This document shows, piece by piece, positions 49,231 to 58,174 of a stretch of DNA of 64,000 bases. Position 1 is the first letter of the stretch; each line of letters begins with the position of its first letter. A program made the position numbers and the translations under genes. Source of the DNA: Kallipyga gabonensis (GTDB lineage Bacteria > Bacillota > Clostridia > Tissierellales > Peptoniphilaceae); contig NZ_CXYV01000001.1 in NCBI RefSeq assembly GCF_001286805.1, positions 62,001 through 126,000 of the forward strand. The letters run 5' to 3'. The notes beneath the pieces were generated by a model, which searched no databases, was not told the origin of the DNA, and was given only the letters and a program-made list of their open reading frames with translations.

Positions 49231-51894
49231 TTACGATAACTTGGATTTTGCCTCTTCCAGAGCCGTTTTCAACTCCGGAATCATGGACCGGTAGCTATCC
49301 GCCTTATCTCTTTCCTTTTGGACAACGGCTTCCGGAGCCTTTCCGGTAAAGTTCTCATTGGCCAGTTTTTTCTCCGCCTTTGCCAACTCGGATTGGGCAT
49401 TTTCCAGATCCCTGGTCAACTTGTCAACTTCTTCTTTATAATCAATCAAACCGGCCAAGGGAATGTAGATTTTCAGGTTATCCCGGACAATGACGACGGC
49501 ATCTTCCATCCTGGGGTCTTCAGCCAAGACGCTGACCTTGTCGGCGGAAGCCAGGTTTCTGAACTCATAAGCCAACGTCTCCAAAAGATGGCGAACCTCC
49601 GGGTCCTGGGCATAGAATACCAAGTCCGCTTTTTTCCTGGGCGGAACCTTCCGGCTCTGACGCTCATTGCGGATAGCAACGATGGCATCGATGGTCATCT
49701 TAACGGCCTCTTCCTCTTTGGGGAAGGAGGGATAGTCAGCCGATTCAGGATAAGGAGCATGGATGATCTTTCCCTGGTTGGAGGGAAGATAAGCCCAGAT
49801 TTCCTCCGTGATAAAGGGCATGAAGGGGTGGAGAAGGCGGACGATGGCGGACAGGACGGTCTGGAGGACGGTCTGGACCACTTCCTTCCGTGCCTGATCT
49901 TCCCCGTATAGGCGGGGTTTGGACATTTCGATGTACCAGTCACAGAAGGTGAACCAGATAAAGTCATAGAGGGCACCGGCGGCCAAACCAATTTCGAATT
50001 TAGACAGGTTCCGGTCGACCTCCTCCAGGAGATCATGGAGGGCGGACAGGATCCACCGGTCTTCCACTTCCAGGCGGTCAGTTGCCAGGTCAGCGAGACT
50101 TAGGCCGGCTTCTCCCTCATCCATGCTCATGAGAACGAAGCGGGTCGCATTCCATAGCTTGTTGGCAAAATTTCGCGAGGCTTCCACCTTGGCTTCGGAA
50201 TACCGGGTATCGTTGCCCGGGGTGTTCCCGGTGACCAGGGTAAAACGGAGGGCATCAGCCCCGTACTGAGCAATGACATCAAGGGGGTCAATGCCATTGC
50301 CCAAAGACTTGGACATTTTCCGCCCTTCTGCATCCCGGACAAGGCCGTTGAAATAGACATGGGAGAAAGGAGATTTCCCGGTAAAATGCTTAGCGGAAAA
50401 GACCATCCGGATAACCCAGAAAAAGAGGATGTCATAGCCGGTGATCAAGGTGTCAGTGGGATAAAACTTGTCCAGGTCTTCCGTTTCTTCCGGCCAACCC
50501 AGGGTAGAGAAGGGCCAAAGAGCAGAGGAAAACCAGGTATCCAGGGTGTCGGGATCCTGGTCAAGCTTGTCGGAACCGCAGGCGGGACAGGTGCCCGGAG
50601 CACCTTCTGTGGAGACAATGACCTCTCCGCAGTCCCGGCAATACCAGACCGGAATCCGGTGGCCCCACCAAAGCTGGCGGGAAATGGTCCAGTCGCGAAT
50701 GGAATCCACCCAATTCATATAAATCTTATCAAAACGGTCGGGCACCAACTGAACTTCACCCATTTCCAGGGCTTCCCTTGCTCCCTGGATGTATTCTTCC
50801 ATGGCCACGAACCACTGCTTGGAGAGGAGGGGCTCAATGACCGTCCCACACCGCTCACAATGGCCCACAGCGTGTTCAATCTCTTCAACATGGTCCAGGT
50901 AGCCTTGGGCCTCAAGATCGTCTACCATGGCCTTTCGGGCCTCCTGACGATCCATACCGGAATACTTCCCGTAGCCGTCGGCAATCGTAGCTTTTTCCGT
51001 AATGACCTTGCATTGGCCCAGATCGTGGCGACGGCCAACCTCAAAGTCGTTGGGGTCGTGGCTGGGGGTAATTTTCAAGGCTCCGGTTCCAAATTCCCGG
51101 TCGACGTAATCATCGGTGATCACCGGAATCTCCCGGTTGACCAGGGGCACAAGAACTGTCTTCCCTACAAAGTCCTCGAAACGGTCGTCCTCCGGGTGGA
51201 CCGCCAGGGCAAGGTCTCCCAGAATGGTCTCCGGTCGAGTGGTCGCAATCATCAGGGTTTTATCAGGCTGGTCTTTTAGAGGATACTTCACATACCAAAG
51301 GTGGCCATGGTCATCAACGTGGTCGACCTCTGCATCTGAGATGGCTGTGCCGCAGGAAGGGCACCAGTTCACGATCCGGTTGCCCCGGTAGATTTTCCCC
51401 TCGTTATAGAGATCACCAAAGACCTTGTAGACTGCCTTGGACAGACCCTCATCTAAAGTGAACCGCTCCCGGGTCCAGTCACAGGAAACGCCCATTTTCC
51501 GGAGCTGGGAACGAATATTTCCGCCGTATTCCTCCGTCCAGTCCCAGCAGGCCTCAAGGAATTTCTCCCGGCCCAGGTCCTTTTTCGACAGCCCCTGTTC
51601 AGCAAGATGAGCCACCACCTTAGCCTCTGTAGAAATAGAGGCATGGTCGGTTCCGGGGATCCAGAGGGCTTCATAGCCTTTCATCCGCTTCCAACGAATC
51701 ATGATGTCCTGGAGGGTGGACACCATAGCATGCCCCATATGGAGCTTGCCGGTTACATTTGGAGGGGGCATGGCAATAGTGTAGGGTGTCTTATCCGAGT
51801 GAACATCAGCGATAAAGTCACCGTCTTTTTCCCAGGATTGATAGATCCGGTCTTCAAAAGAGGAGGGATCGTAGTGCTTATCCAAATTTTTCAT
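49231..51894 (-). CDS. valS: Valine--tRNA ligase
   Basis: 887 residues, a standard length. It charges tRNA-Val. The HIGH motif lies in PPPNVTGKLHMGHA (near 46-58) and KMSKS is in GRKMSKSLGNGIDP. The C-terminal coiled-coil arm (VDKLTRDLENAQSELAKAEKKL) contacts tRNA. The 2-cysteine zinc parts CRDCG and CPACG are visible. A 40-codon gene ends 21 bp upstream. No T-box leader is recognisable in the short upstream region. GAGG precedes the ATG. Confidence 0.97.
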   Translation of the reverse strand: MKNLDKHYDPSSFEDRIYQSWEKDGDFIADVHSDKTPYTIAMPPPNVTGKLHMGHAMVSTLQDIMIRWKRMKGYEALWIPGTDHASISTEAKVVAHLAEQGLSKKDLGREKFLEACWDWTEEYGGNIRSQLRKMGVSCDWTRERFTLDEGLSKAVYKVFGDLYNEGKIYRGNRIVNWCPSCGTAISDAEVDHVDDHGHLWYVKYPLKDQPDKTLMIATTRPETILGDLALAVHPEDDRFEDFVGKTVLVPLVNREIPVITDDYVDREFGTGALKITPSHDPNDFEVGRRHDLGQCKVITEKATIADGYGKYSGMDRQEARKAMVDDLEAQGYLDHVEEIEHAVGHCERCGTVIEPLLSKQWFVAMEEYIQGAREALEMGEVQLVPDRFDKIYMNWVDSIRDWTISRQLWWGHRIPVWYCRDCGEVIVSTEGAPGTCPACGSDKLDQDPDTLDTWFSSALWPFSTLGWPEETEDLDKFYPTDTLITGYDILFFWVIRMVFSAKHFTGKSPFSHVYFNGLVRDAEGRKMSKSLGNGIDPLDVIAQYGADALRFTLVTGNTPGNDTRYSEAKVEASRNFANKLWNATRFVLMSMDEGEAGLSLADLATDRLEVEDRWILSALHDLLEEVDRNLSKFEIGLAAGALYDFIWFTFCDWYIEMSKPRLYGEDQARKEVVQTVLQTVLSAIVRLLHPFMPFITEEIWAYLPSNQGKIIHAPYPESADYPSFPKEEEAVKMTIDAIVAIRNERQSRKVPPRKKADLVFYAQDPEVRHLLETLAYEFRNLASADKVSVLAEDPRMEDAVVIVRDNLKIYIPLAGLIDYKEEVDKLTRDLENAQSELAKAEKKLANENFTGKAPEAVVQKERDKADSYRSMIPELKTALEEAKSKLS

Positions 51895-51915
51895 TTCTTA
51901 TCCTCACCTTCCTCA

Positions 51916-52038
51916 TCAACGCAGGGATATAACCACACTGGCGATAATACTTCCTACCATAGTAAGAGCCAGGATGATGGCAATAACCTGTCCTGCTAAT
52001 CGTCTCGATTTTTTCTTCTGGTTTTCCGGGTTTTTCAT
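51916..52038 (-). CDS. Small single-helix membrane protein upstream of valS (DUF4044-like)
   Basis: 40 codons, too short for most gene callers but with a good GAAGGAG ribosome binding site 6 bases before the ATG. A basic N-terminus (KNPENQKKKSRR) leads into one membrane helix (about 16-39) ending in SLR. The pattern of a Lys-rich head with one helix resembles DUF4044-type proteins. The valS start codon follows the stop by 21 bp, so translation of the two may be linked. Function unknown. Confidence 0.7.
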   Translation of the reverse strand: MKNPENQKKKSRRLAGQVIAIILALTMVGSIIASVVISLR

Positions 52039-52222
52039 GAAAAACTCCTTCCTCAAATAATCCTTCTTATTTTAACATATATAATGACTCATTCTGCAGT
52101 GACTACCCGACCCCCTTCATGAGAATAAAGAGACTTTCCTCCTCCGCCCTCCCGCTATCCTGGAGGAATATGATAAAATATAGAGTGGACCGGTTCTTGT
52201 AATGGGAAAGGAGGGCCTAGCC

Positions 52223-53038
52223 ATGGATCAGGTGATCTATCTTTTAACGGACGGGCGAAAGGAAGACGTTCTTCCCTTTGTGGAAAAAGCATGCCAACTT
52301 GCCGGACTCACTTGTCCGATATATAGCTTCGGCCCCATCATTCAGCCTTCCTCCTTTGAGGAGGTTTTGAACCGGATGAGGGAAGAGGAAAAGAATGTCA
52401 TCCTCTTTCATGCCCTGGAGGAAAGCGGTCTTCGAGAAGAGGTTCATGTGTTTTCAATAAGAGAGGGAATACCTTCCTATGATATGCTCTCACCCATCCT
52501 CACTTTTCTCATGAAGGCCGGAAAAAGGGAACTTGTCCCCGATTCTTTGCTTCACCGCGACCTTGACCCGGCTACCCTTGACCACCTCCTGGCTTATGAT
52601 TTTGCCCGCCGTTTCGATGACGGACAGGATCCACGCGGGATCCACTATGCTGACCTGGTTTTGATCGGCATCTCCCGGACCATGAAAACTCCCCTCACCC
52701 TCTATCTGGCCAGCCAAAAGATTCGGGTGGTCAATGTTCCTCTTCTTCCTGAACTTGTTCCCCCGGCGGAGCTTTTCCGGATCAACTCAAAAAAGGTAGT
52801 GGGGTTGACCGTCAGTCCCGGCCAGCTCCTCGCTCTTCGTCAGGAAAGGCTGAAAAGCCTGGGACTTCCACCGAATTCTGCTTACGCCTCATTGAAGCGG
52901 ATCCGTGAAGAACTGGAATATGCTGACCAAGTCATGAAGCAAATTGGCTGCCCTGTTGTCGATGTGACGGATAAGGCAGTTGAAGAAATTGCTGAAATAA
53001 TCTTGACTTTGCGAGACGATGAGGAAGATTTGGGGTAA
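52223..53038 (+). CDS. Pyruvate, phosphate dikinase regulatory protein (kinase/phosphorylase)
   Basis: 271 residues from the ATG at 52223, which has AAGGAGGG 7 bases upstream. A start seven codons earlier overlaps that site. This is the PPDK-regulatory family (ppsR-like). The P-loop-like GISRTMKTP near 148-156 is the hallmark (usually GVSRTSKTP), so Met stands where Ser is common. It is followed by GLTVSPGQLLALRQERL near 198. The enzyme both adds and removes a phosphate at the active-site Thr of PPDK, using ADP and Pi. The target ppdK follows 168 bp downstream on the same strand. Confidence 0.9.
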   Translation: MDQVIYLLTDGRKEDVLPFVEKACQLAGLTCPIYSFGPIIQPSSFEEVLNRMREEEKNVILFHALEESGLREEVHVFSIREGIPSYDMLSPILTFLMKAGKRELVPDSLLHRDLDPATLDHLLAYDFARRFDDGQDPRGIHYADLVLIGISRTMKTPLTLYLASQKIRVVNVPLLPELVPPAELFRINSKKVVGLTVSPGQLLALRQERLKSLGLPPNSAYASLKRIREELEYADQVMKQIGCPVVDVTDKAVEEIAEIILTLRDDEEDLG

Positions 53039-53206
53039 AAGTAACTTATAGGTTTTTTATTTATGAAGGAACTGCAGCGAAAAAAAATCCCAGGCCAAAA
53101 AACAAAGCGGAGCCTGTGAATCCAATAGGATCCATTGACCCGGTTTGGGCGGACGGATGCATTCAAAGCAGTAAATATTATTTTTTTGTATGAAAGGGGT
53201 TAGTGA

Positions 53207-55834
53207 ATGACAAAGTACGTTTACAACTTCGATGAAGGAAACAAGGATCAACGTCTCCTTCTCGGCGGCAAGGGCGCAAACCTTGCTGAAATGACCAACA
53301 TGGGAATCAATGTTCCCTACGGCTTTATTCTTACTACTGAAGCCTGCACCCGCTACCAGGAGGAGCAGAAGATATGGCCCGAGCTGATGGACGAAGTCCA
53401 AGCCCACCTGAGCCAGGTCGAGGACCATATTGGCAAAAAGTTCGGTGATAAGGAAGATCCTCTTCTCTTCTCCGTCCGTTCCGGTGCTCCCATTTCCATG
53501 CCCGGTATGATGGATACCATCCTCAACCTGGGACTGAACGATGAGTCTGTCGTTGCTGTGGCTGAAAAATCCGGCAACCCCCACTGGGCCTATGACTCCT
53601 ACCGCCGCTTCATCCAGATGTTCTCCAACGTTGCTATGGGCCTCGATTCTGAACACTTTGAAGAGCTCCTGGCAAAGAAGAGAGAAAAAGCCGGCGTCCA
53701 GAACGACTTTGAACTCTCTGCCGATGACCTTAAAGAACTGGCTGAAGAATACAAGGTAAAGTATAAAGAACTCCAGGGCGAGGACTTCCCCCAGAACCCT
53801 CAAGACCAGCTCATCATGGCTGTGGAGGCTGTCTTTAAGTCCTGGAACAACGACCGTGCTATCCTTTACCGTAAGATGAACGAAATCCCTGATTCTCTGG
53901 GAACCGCCGTCAACGTCCAGCAGATGGTCTTCGGTAATATGGATGAGAACTCCGGAACCGGCGTTGCTTTCTCCCGTAACCCCGCCACCGGCGAAAATAA
54001 ACTCTTCGGCGAATATCTCATGAATGCTCAGGGTGAAGACGTCGTGGCCGGCATCCGGACCCCCTTCCCCATCAGCCATCTTGAAGAAGATAACCCCAAG
54101 GTTTATAAACAATTCCTGGAAACCTCCGAACGTCTGGAAAAGCACTATAAAGATATGCAGGATATGGAATTTACCATCCAGGAAGGTGAACTCTTCCTCC
54201 TTCAGACCCGTAACGGGAAACGGACTACCTCTGCTGCCGTTAAGGTTGCGGTCGACCTGGTCCATGAGGGCATGATTACCAAGGAAGAAGCCATCCAAAT
54301 GGTCGAGCCCAAGTCCTTAGACCAGCTCCTCCACCCCGCCTTCAATGCTGAATCCCTTAAGACGGCAGAAGCTGTTGCAACCGGACTGGCTGCTTCCCCC
54401 GGTGCTGCTACCGGACGGATCGTCTTCACCGCTGAAGAAGCAACCCGGGCAAAAGAGAACGGTGAGACCGTCATCCTGGTCCGCAACGAAACTTCTCCGG
54501 AAGACCTGGCCGGCATGGTTTCTGCCGCTGGTATCCTGACCGCTCGTGGCGGTATGACCTCTCACGCTGCGGTTGTCGCCCGTGGTATGGGAAAATGCTG
54601 CGTCACCGGTGCTCATGAACTTCGGATCGATGGCAAGGCAAAGACCGTTGGCATTGGTGATAAGACCCTGACCGGGAAAGACATCATCTCCATTGATGGC
54701 GGAACCGGTAAGATCTATGTCGGTGAGCTTGAAACCGAAGCTCCCAAACTGGCCGGCGACTTCGGTGAGTTCATGGGTTGGGTCATGGAAATCAAGGGGA
54801 TGAAGGTTCGGACCAATGCGGATACCCCTGCTGAAGCGAAACAGGCTATCGAATTCGGTTGCGAAGGTATTGGTCTCTGCCGTACCGAGCATATGTTCTT
54901 CTCTGAAGACCGGATCCAAACCGTCCGCCAGATGATCCTTGCCCAGAATGATGACCAGAGACAAGATGCTCTGGATAAGATTGAACCCCTCCTGGAGCAG
55001 GACTTCTATGAAATGTACAAGATCATGGAAGAACGTCCCATGACCATCCGTCTCCTGGATCCCCCTCTGCATGAGTTCGTTCCTAAGGAAGAAAAAGACA
55101 TTGAAATTGCCGCTAAGAACCTGGGCATTTCCGTCGAGGAAGTGAAAAAGGACATTGAGGATCTGGCAGAAGTTAACCCCATGCTGGGTCACCGCGGTCT
55201 GCGTTTAGGCATCTCCAACCCCTCCATCTACCGGATGCTGGGTCGGGCCATCATGCAGGGTGCCCTCCGTGCCAAGGAAGAAATGAACTGCAAGTTCGTT
55301 CCTGAAATCATGATTCCTCTGTCCACGGATCAAAAGGAACTCAAGTACGTCATGGATGAGGTCCGTGAAGAGATCGATATGGTCTTTGAAGAAAAGGGCA
55401 AGAAGATGGACTACCTCCTGGGTACCATGATCGAGACGCCGAGAGCTGCCCTCCTCTCCGATGAGATTGCGGAAGTTTCCGACTTCTTCTCCTTCGGCAC
55501 CAACGACCTGACCCAGATGACCTTCGGCTTCTCCCGTGATGATGCCGGAAAGTTCCTCCAGGAATACCTGGATAAGAACCTCTTCGAGCGTGACCCCTTC
55601 ATCTCCTTGGATCAGAAGGGCGTCGGCAAGTTGGTCGAGCTCTCTGTTGAGAATGCTCGCAAGGTGAAAGGTGAGGACATCCACCTGGGCATCTGCGGCG
55701 AGCACGGCGGAGACCCTGCCACCGTCAAGTACCTCTACAATGTCGGACTTGACTATGTCTCCTGCTCCCCCTACCGCGTCCCCATCGCTCTCCTGGCCGC
55801 AGCTCAAGCCACTGTGGAAGCCAAGAACAAGTAA
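53207..55834 (+). CDS. ppdK: Pyruvate, phosphate dikinase
   Basis: 875 residues, the usual length. It interconverts pyruvate, ATP and phosphate with PEP, AMP and PPi. FDEGNKDQRLLLGGKGANLAEM opens the nucleotide-binding domain, and GGMTSHAAVVARGMG near 447-461 is the phosphohistidine loop, with the Thr two residues before the His that the neighbouring regulator modifies. The PEP-binding C-terminus includes FGTNDLTQMTFGFSRDDAGKF and GICGEHGGDP. AAAGGGG precedes the ATG. Codon use looks optimised, as for a highly expressed gene. A terminator follows. Confidence 0.97.
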   Translation: MTKYVYNFDEGNKDQRLLLGGKGANLAEMTNMGINVPYGFILTTEACTRYQEEQKIWPELMDEVQAHLSQVEDHIGKKFGDKEDPLLFSVRSGAPISMPGMMDTILNLGLNDESVVAVAEKSGNPHWAYDSYRRFIQMFSNVAMGLDSEHFEELLAKKREKAGVQNDFELSADDLKELAEEYKVKYKELQGEDFPQNPQDQLIMAVEAVFKSWNNDRAILYRKMNEIPDSLGTAVNVQQMVFGNMDENSGTGVAFSRNPATGENKLFGEYLMNAQGEDVVAGIRTPFPISHLEEDNPKVYKQFLETSERLEKHYKDMQDMEFTIQEGELFLLQTRNGKRTTSAAVKVAVDLVHEGMITKEEAIQMVEPKSLDQLLHPAFNAESLKTAEAVATGLAASPGAATGRIVFTAEEATRAKENGETVILVRNETSPEDLAGMVSAAGILTARGGMTSHAAVVARGMGKCCVTGAHELRIDGKAKTVGIGDKTLTGKDIISIDGGTGKIYVGELETEAPKLAGDFGEFMGWVMEIKGMKVRTNADTPAEAKQAIEFGCEGIGLCRTEHMFFSEDRIQTVRQMILAQNDDQRQDALDKIEPLLEQDFYEMYKIMEERPMTIRLLDPPLHEFVPKEEKDIEIAAKNLGISVEEVKKDIEDLAEVNPMLGHRGLRLGISNPSIYRMLGRAIMQGALRAKEEMNCKFVPEIMIPLSTDQKELKYVMDEVREEIDMVFEEKGKKMDYLLGTMIETPRAALLSDEIAEVSDFFSFGTNDLTQMTFGFSRDDAGKFLQEYLDKNLFERDPFISLDQKGVGKLVELSVENARKVKGEDIHLGICGEHGGDPATVKYLYNVGLDYVSCSPYRVPIALLAAAQATVEAKNK

Positions 55835-55854
55835 CAAGCTCCAATTGAACCAAC

Positions 55855-55892
55855 AAAAGGCCATCCCGAAAATTTGGGATGGCCTTTTTTTT
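55855..55892. terminator. Terminator after ppdK
   Basis: AGGCCATCCC (55858-55867) and GGGATGGCCT (55876-55885) pair with an 8-base loop and are followed by TTTTTTT. The convergent lipoprotein gene ends inside this stretch, so it could serve both strands. Confidence 0.9.
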
Positions 55893-56970
55893 ATCTATCC
55901 AATTCATTGACCGGCAGGATATTTGTCAAGTAAAAACCGTCTTCTAATTGCAAGGGATAGCTATTCAGCAATTGAAAAGAAGGTAATGCGTACTGATAGA
56001 CCCCCGTGCTATTAGCAACAATGAAGCGGTCTCCCATCATGGCGGTTGCTTCCAGAGGAACTTTTAAATCGACAATCTTTTCCTTCCCATCGGGATCAAT
56101 GACAGAAACTTCTGATCCTTCTGCGGCGACAGGATCATGATGGGTCACAATTAGCTTGTCATCATATCGGTAAATCGCATGCGGCCAAAGATAGGAGGTT
56201 CCTATCTCCTCAATCGCATAGGTCTCTTCATTGATTTTAATGATTTTCCCTGTCGGATGACCCTTCTCATCTAAGTTAACCGTAGCATATAGGTTTCTCC
56301 CATCATCCATAGCCATTCCTGAAAGAGAACCAAAGGAAGAGACATCCTTTTTGTGGAGCAATCGGAGATCCTCAGAATAAACGCGCATGGTATAACCATT
56401 TTCTTCCGAGTCATCTCCATCCATATTTTTATCAAAGGCAAAGAGTTTGCCTCCACCGGAAAAAATGCAGTGAAAGAAAGAACCCGGCAACTCGACTGTC
56501 TTACTGGTGCCTTCTTTCTTGTCCCATGCCTCCAAATAGGAAATCCCATTTAAGTTGCTGACCGAATACACCTTTTCGCCAATAGATGCCATATCAATCA
56601 AGTTAATATGTTGAGAAGGATATTCAGTGATTTGGAGCGTCTTTTTATTGACACTGATGACTTTTTTTGTATCTTTCTGATTGCCCAACCCCACAGGAAT
56701 AAGATACAACTCATCCTGATTCTCTGCCGGAGAATAAAAAGAGGAACCCAGTGCGGCATAAGACAGCTTTTGCTCTTGCATAGCCTGAAGTTTTGAATCA
56801 AACCACCATATCCTTGAATCATACTTATGTTCATTCGTAATGACAAGGCCAAAATCGATCGACTCTCTTTTTAGAGAGGAGGAGGGCGTATCCCATAGAT
56901 ATCCGCAAGCAGTAAAGAAAAAAAACACTAGAAAGCTAAAACCTGCAAAAAAAACTTTTGATCTGCTCAT
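55891..56970 (-). CDS. Lipoprotein with beta-propeller-like repeats
   Basis: 359 residues. The signal peptide ends in FTAC, a plausible lipobox, so the mature protein starts at Cys22. The rest is beta-rich, with repeated short blocks of the type GxKLFAFDKN, GMAMDDGRNLYATVN, and HAIYRYDDKLIVTHHD that suggest a WD-like or NHL-like propeller. No enzymatic motif is seen. It follows ppdK in convergent orientation. A DxDGDD loop (MDGDDSEENG) may bind calcium. Confidence 0.65.
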   Translation of the reverse strand: MSRSKVFFAGFSFLVFFFFTACGYLWDTPSSSLKRESIDFGLVITNEHKYDSRIWWFDSKLQAMQEQKLSYAALGSSFYSPAENQDELYLIPVGLGNQKDTKKVISVNKKTLQITEYPSQHINLIDMASIGEKVYSVSNLNGISYLEAWDKKEGTSKTVELPGSFFHCIFSGGGKLFAFDKNMDGDDSEENGYTMRVYSEDLRLLHKKDVSSFGSLSGMAMDDGRNLYATVNLDEKGHPTGKIIKINEETYAIEEIGTSYLWPHAIYRYDDKLIVTHHDPVAAEGSEVSVIDPDGKEKIVDLKVPLEATAMMGDRFIVANSTGVYQYALPSFQLLNSYPLQLEDGFYLTNILPVNELDR

Positions 56971-57014
56971 TTTCTTATCACTCTTTCTTTTTTGAGAAGG
57001 ATAGGAAAGTCCTA

Positions 57015-58046
57015 TTAGTGCTCGATAAAGCCCACCTTCCGGTAGACCTTGGACAGAGTCCGACGGGCGGCACGGCCGGCTTCTTCAGCCCCCCTCTTGT
57101 AGATCTCATCCAGGTAAGATTTATCTGCCGTGATCTCCAGGAAGCGATCCCGGATGGGCGACATGGTGTTTACGATGGTCTCTCCCAGGAGTTCCTTGAA
57201 CTCCGCATAGGAGATGTTGCCCAGGTCATCGACGATCTCCCGGGGCTTGCGGCCGTCATAGGCGGAGAAGATGTTGATCAGGTTTTTCAGGCCCGGCTGG
57301 TCATCCGAGTAGGTGAAATGGGCCTCGGAGTCGGTGACAGCCCGGGCGATTTTTCGCCGGATGGTGTCCGGGTCATCCTTAATCAGGATATAGGCATTGG
57401 GGTCCTCATCGGACTTGGACATTTTAACAGAAGGATTCTTGAGAGACATGATTCTTGCTGCCGATTCCGGCATCCATCCTTCAGGCAAGGTAAAAGTCGG
57501 GGAATAGCGGTGGTTAAAACGCTCGGCAATGTCCCGGGTAAATTCCAAGTGTTGTTTTTGGTCTTCCCCCACCGGAACATAGTCCGCCTGATAAAGAAGG
57601 ATGTCAGCAGCCATGAGAACCGGGTAGGTAAAGAGGGCGGCATTCAGATTTTCCTCATTTTTTTGGGACTTGGCCTTCCACTGGGTCATTCTTTCCAGCT
57701 GGCCCATATAGGAGAGGGAAGAAAGCACCCAGGACAGCTCGGCATGCTCATGGACATGGGATTGGATAAAGAGGGTCACCTTATCCGGGTCTAGGCCTGC
57801 AGCAATATAGTAGGCCAGAACTTCACGGGACCGGCGACGGAGGTCCGCGGGCACCTGGTGGACCGTGATAGCGTGGAGGTCAGCTACGGCAAAAAAGCAG
57901 CGATAATCTTCCTGGAGGCGGACAAAGTTCTGGATAGCGCCTAGATAATTAGCAATAGTCAGATCTCCGGAGGGTTGAACAAGGCTGAGGACTGTCTTCG
58001 ATGGCGAAGCAGGTGGGTTAATGTTCTTTGTGCGTTCTTCAGACAC
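57015..58046 (-). CDS. trpS: Tryptophan--tRNA ligase
   Basis: 343 residues with a 15-residue extra N-terminus, starting at GTG (AAAGGA 8 bases upstream). It charges tRNA-Trp. The HIGH-equivalent is GDLTIANYLGA near 27-37, with Ile-Ala in place of His-Leu-Gly. Then come LMAADILLYQADYVPVGEDQKQHLE and KMSKSDEDP. The promoter -10 TATAAT sits next to the upstream terminator. Confidence 0.95.
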   Translation of the reverse strand: MSEERTKNINPPASPSKTVLSLVQPSGDLTIANYLGAIQNFVRLQEDYRCFFAVADLHAITVHQVPADLRRRSREVLAYYIAAGLDPDKVTLFIQSHVHEHAELSWVLSSLSYMGQLERMTQWKAKSQKNEENLNAALFTYPVLMAADILLYQADYVPVGEDQKQHLEFTRDIAERFNHRYSPTFTLPEGWMPESAARIMSLKNPSVKMSKSDEDPNAYILIKDDPDTIRRKIARAVTDSEAHFTYSDDQPGLKNLINIFSAYDGRKPREIVDDLGNISYAEFKELLGETIVNTMSPIRDRFLEITADKSYLDEIYKRGAEEAGRAARRTLSKVYRKVGFIEH

Positions 58047-58113
58047 GATGCTAGTCCTTTCTTTCGTTATCGGATCATTGGCGACAGGAAAATATGCCGG
58101 CCACTAGAACCCT

Positions 58114-58119
58114 ATTATA
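58114..58119 (-). promoter_or_regulatory. Candidate -10 element of trpS
   Basis: A TATAAT hexamer lies 68 bp before the trpS GTG on the minus strand and abuts the terminator hairpin at 58122-58149. No convincing -35 is seen 16-18 bases upstream. No T-box or trp leader was recognised in the short leader. Confidence 0.35.
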
Positions 58120-58121
58120 AC

Positions 58122-58149
58122 AAAAGTCGCCTCCGAAGAGGCGACTTTT
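58122..58149. terminator. Perfect terminator hairpin after the NlpC/P60 gene
   Basis: Twelve-base arms AAAAGTCGCCTC/GAGGCGACTTTT with a CGAA loop, with A-runs and T-runs at each end. It follows the cell-wall hydrolase gene on the minus strand. Confidence 0.92.
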
Positions 58150-58174
58150 CATCATAGGTATTCGTGGTAAGAGA

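Noticed and set aside
51895-52222. T-box leader before valS, and similar leaders before trpS
   Set aside because: No specifier loop or T-box bulge sequence (TGGNACCGCG) was seen in either upstream region.
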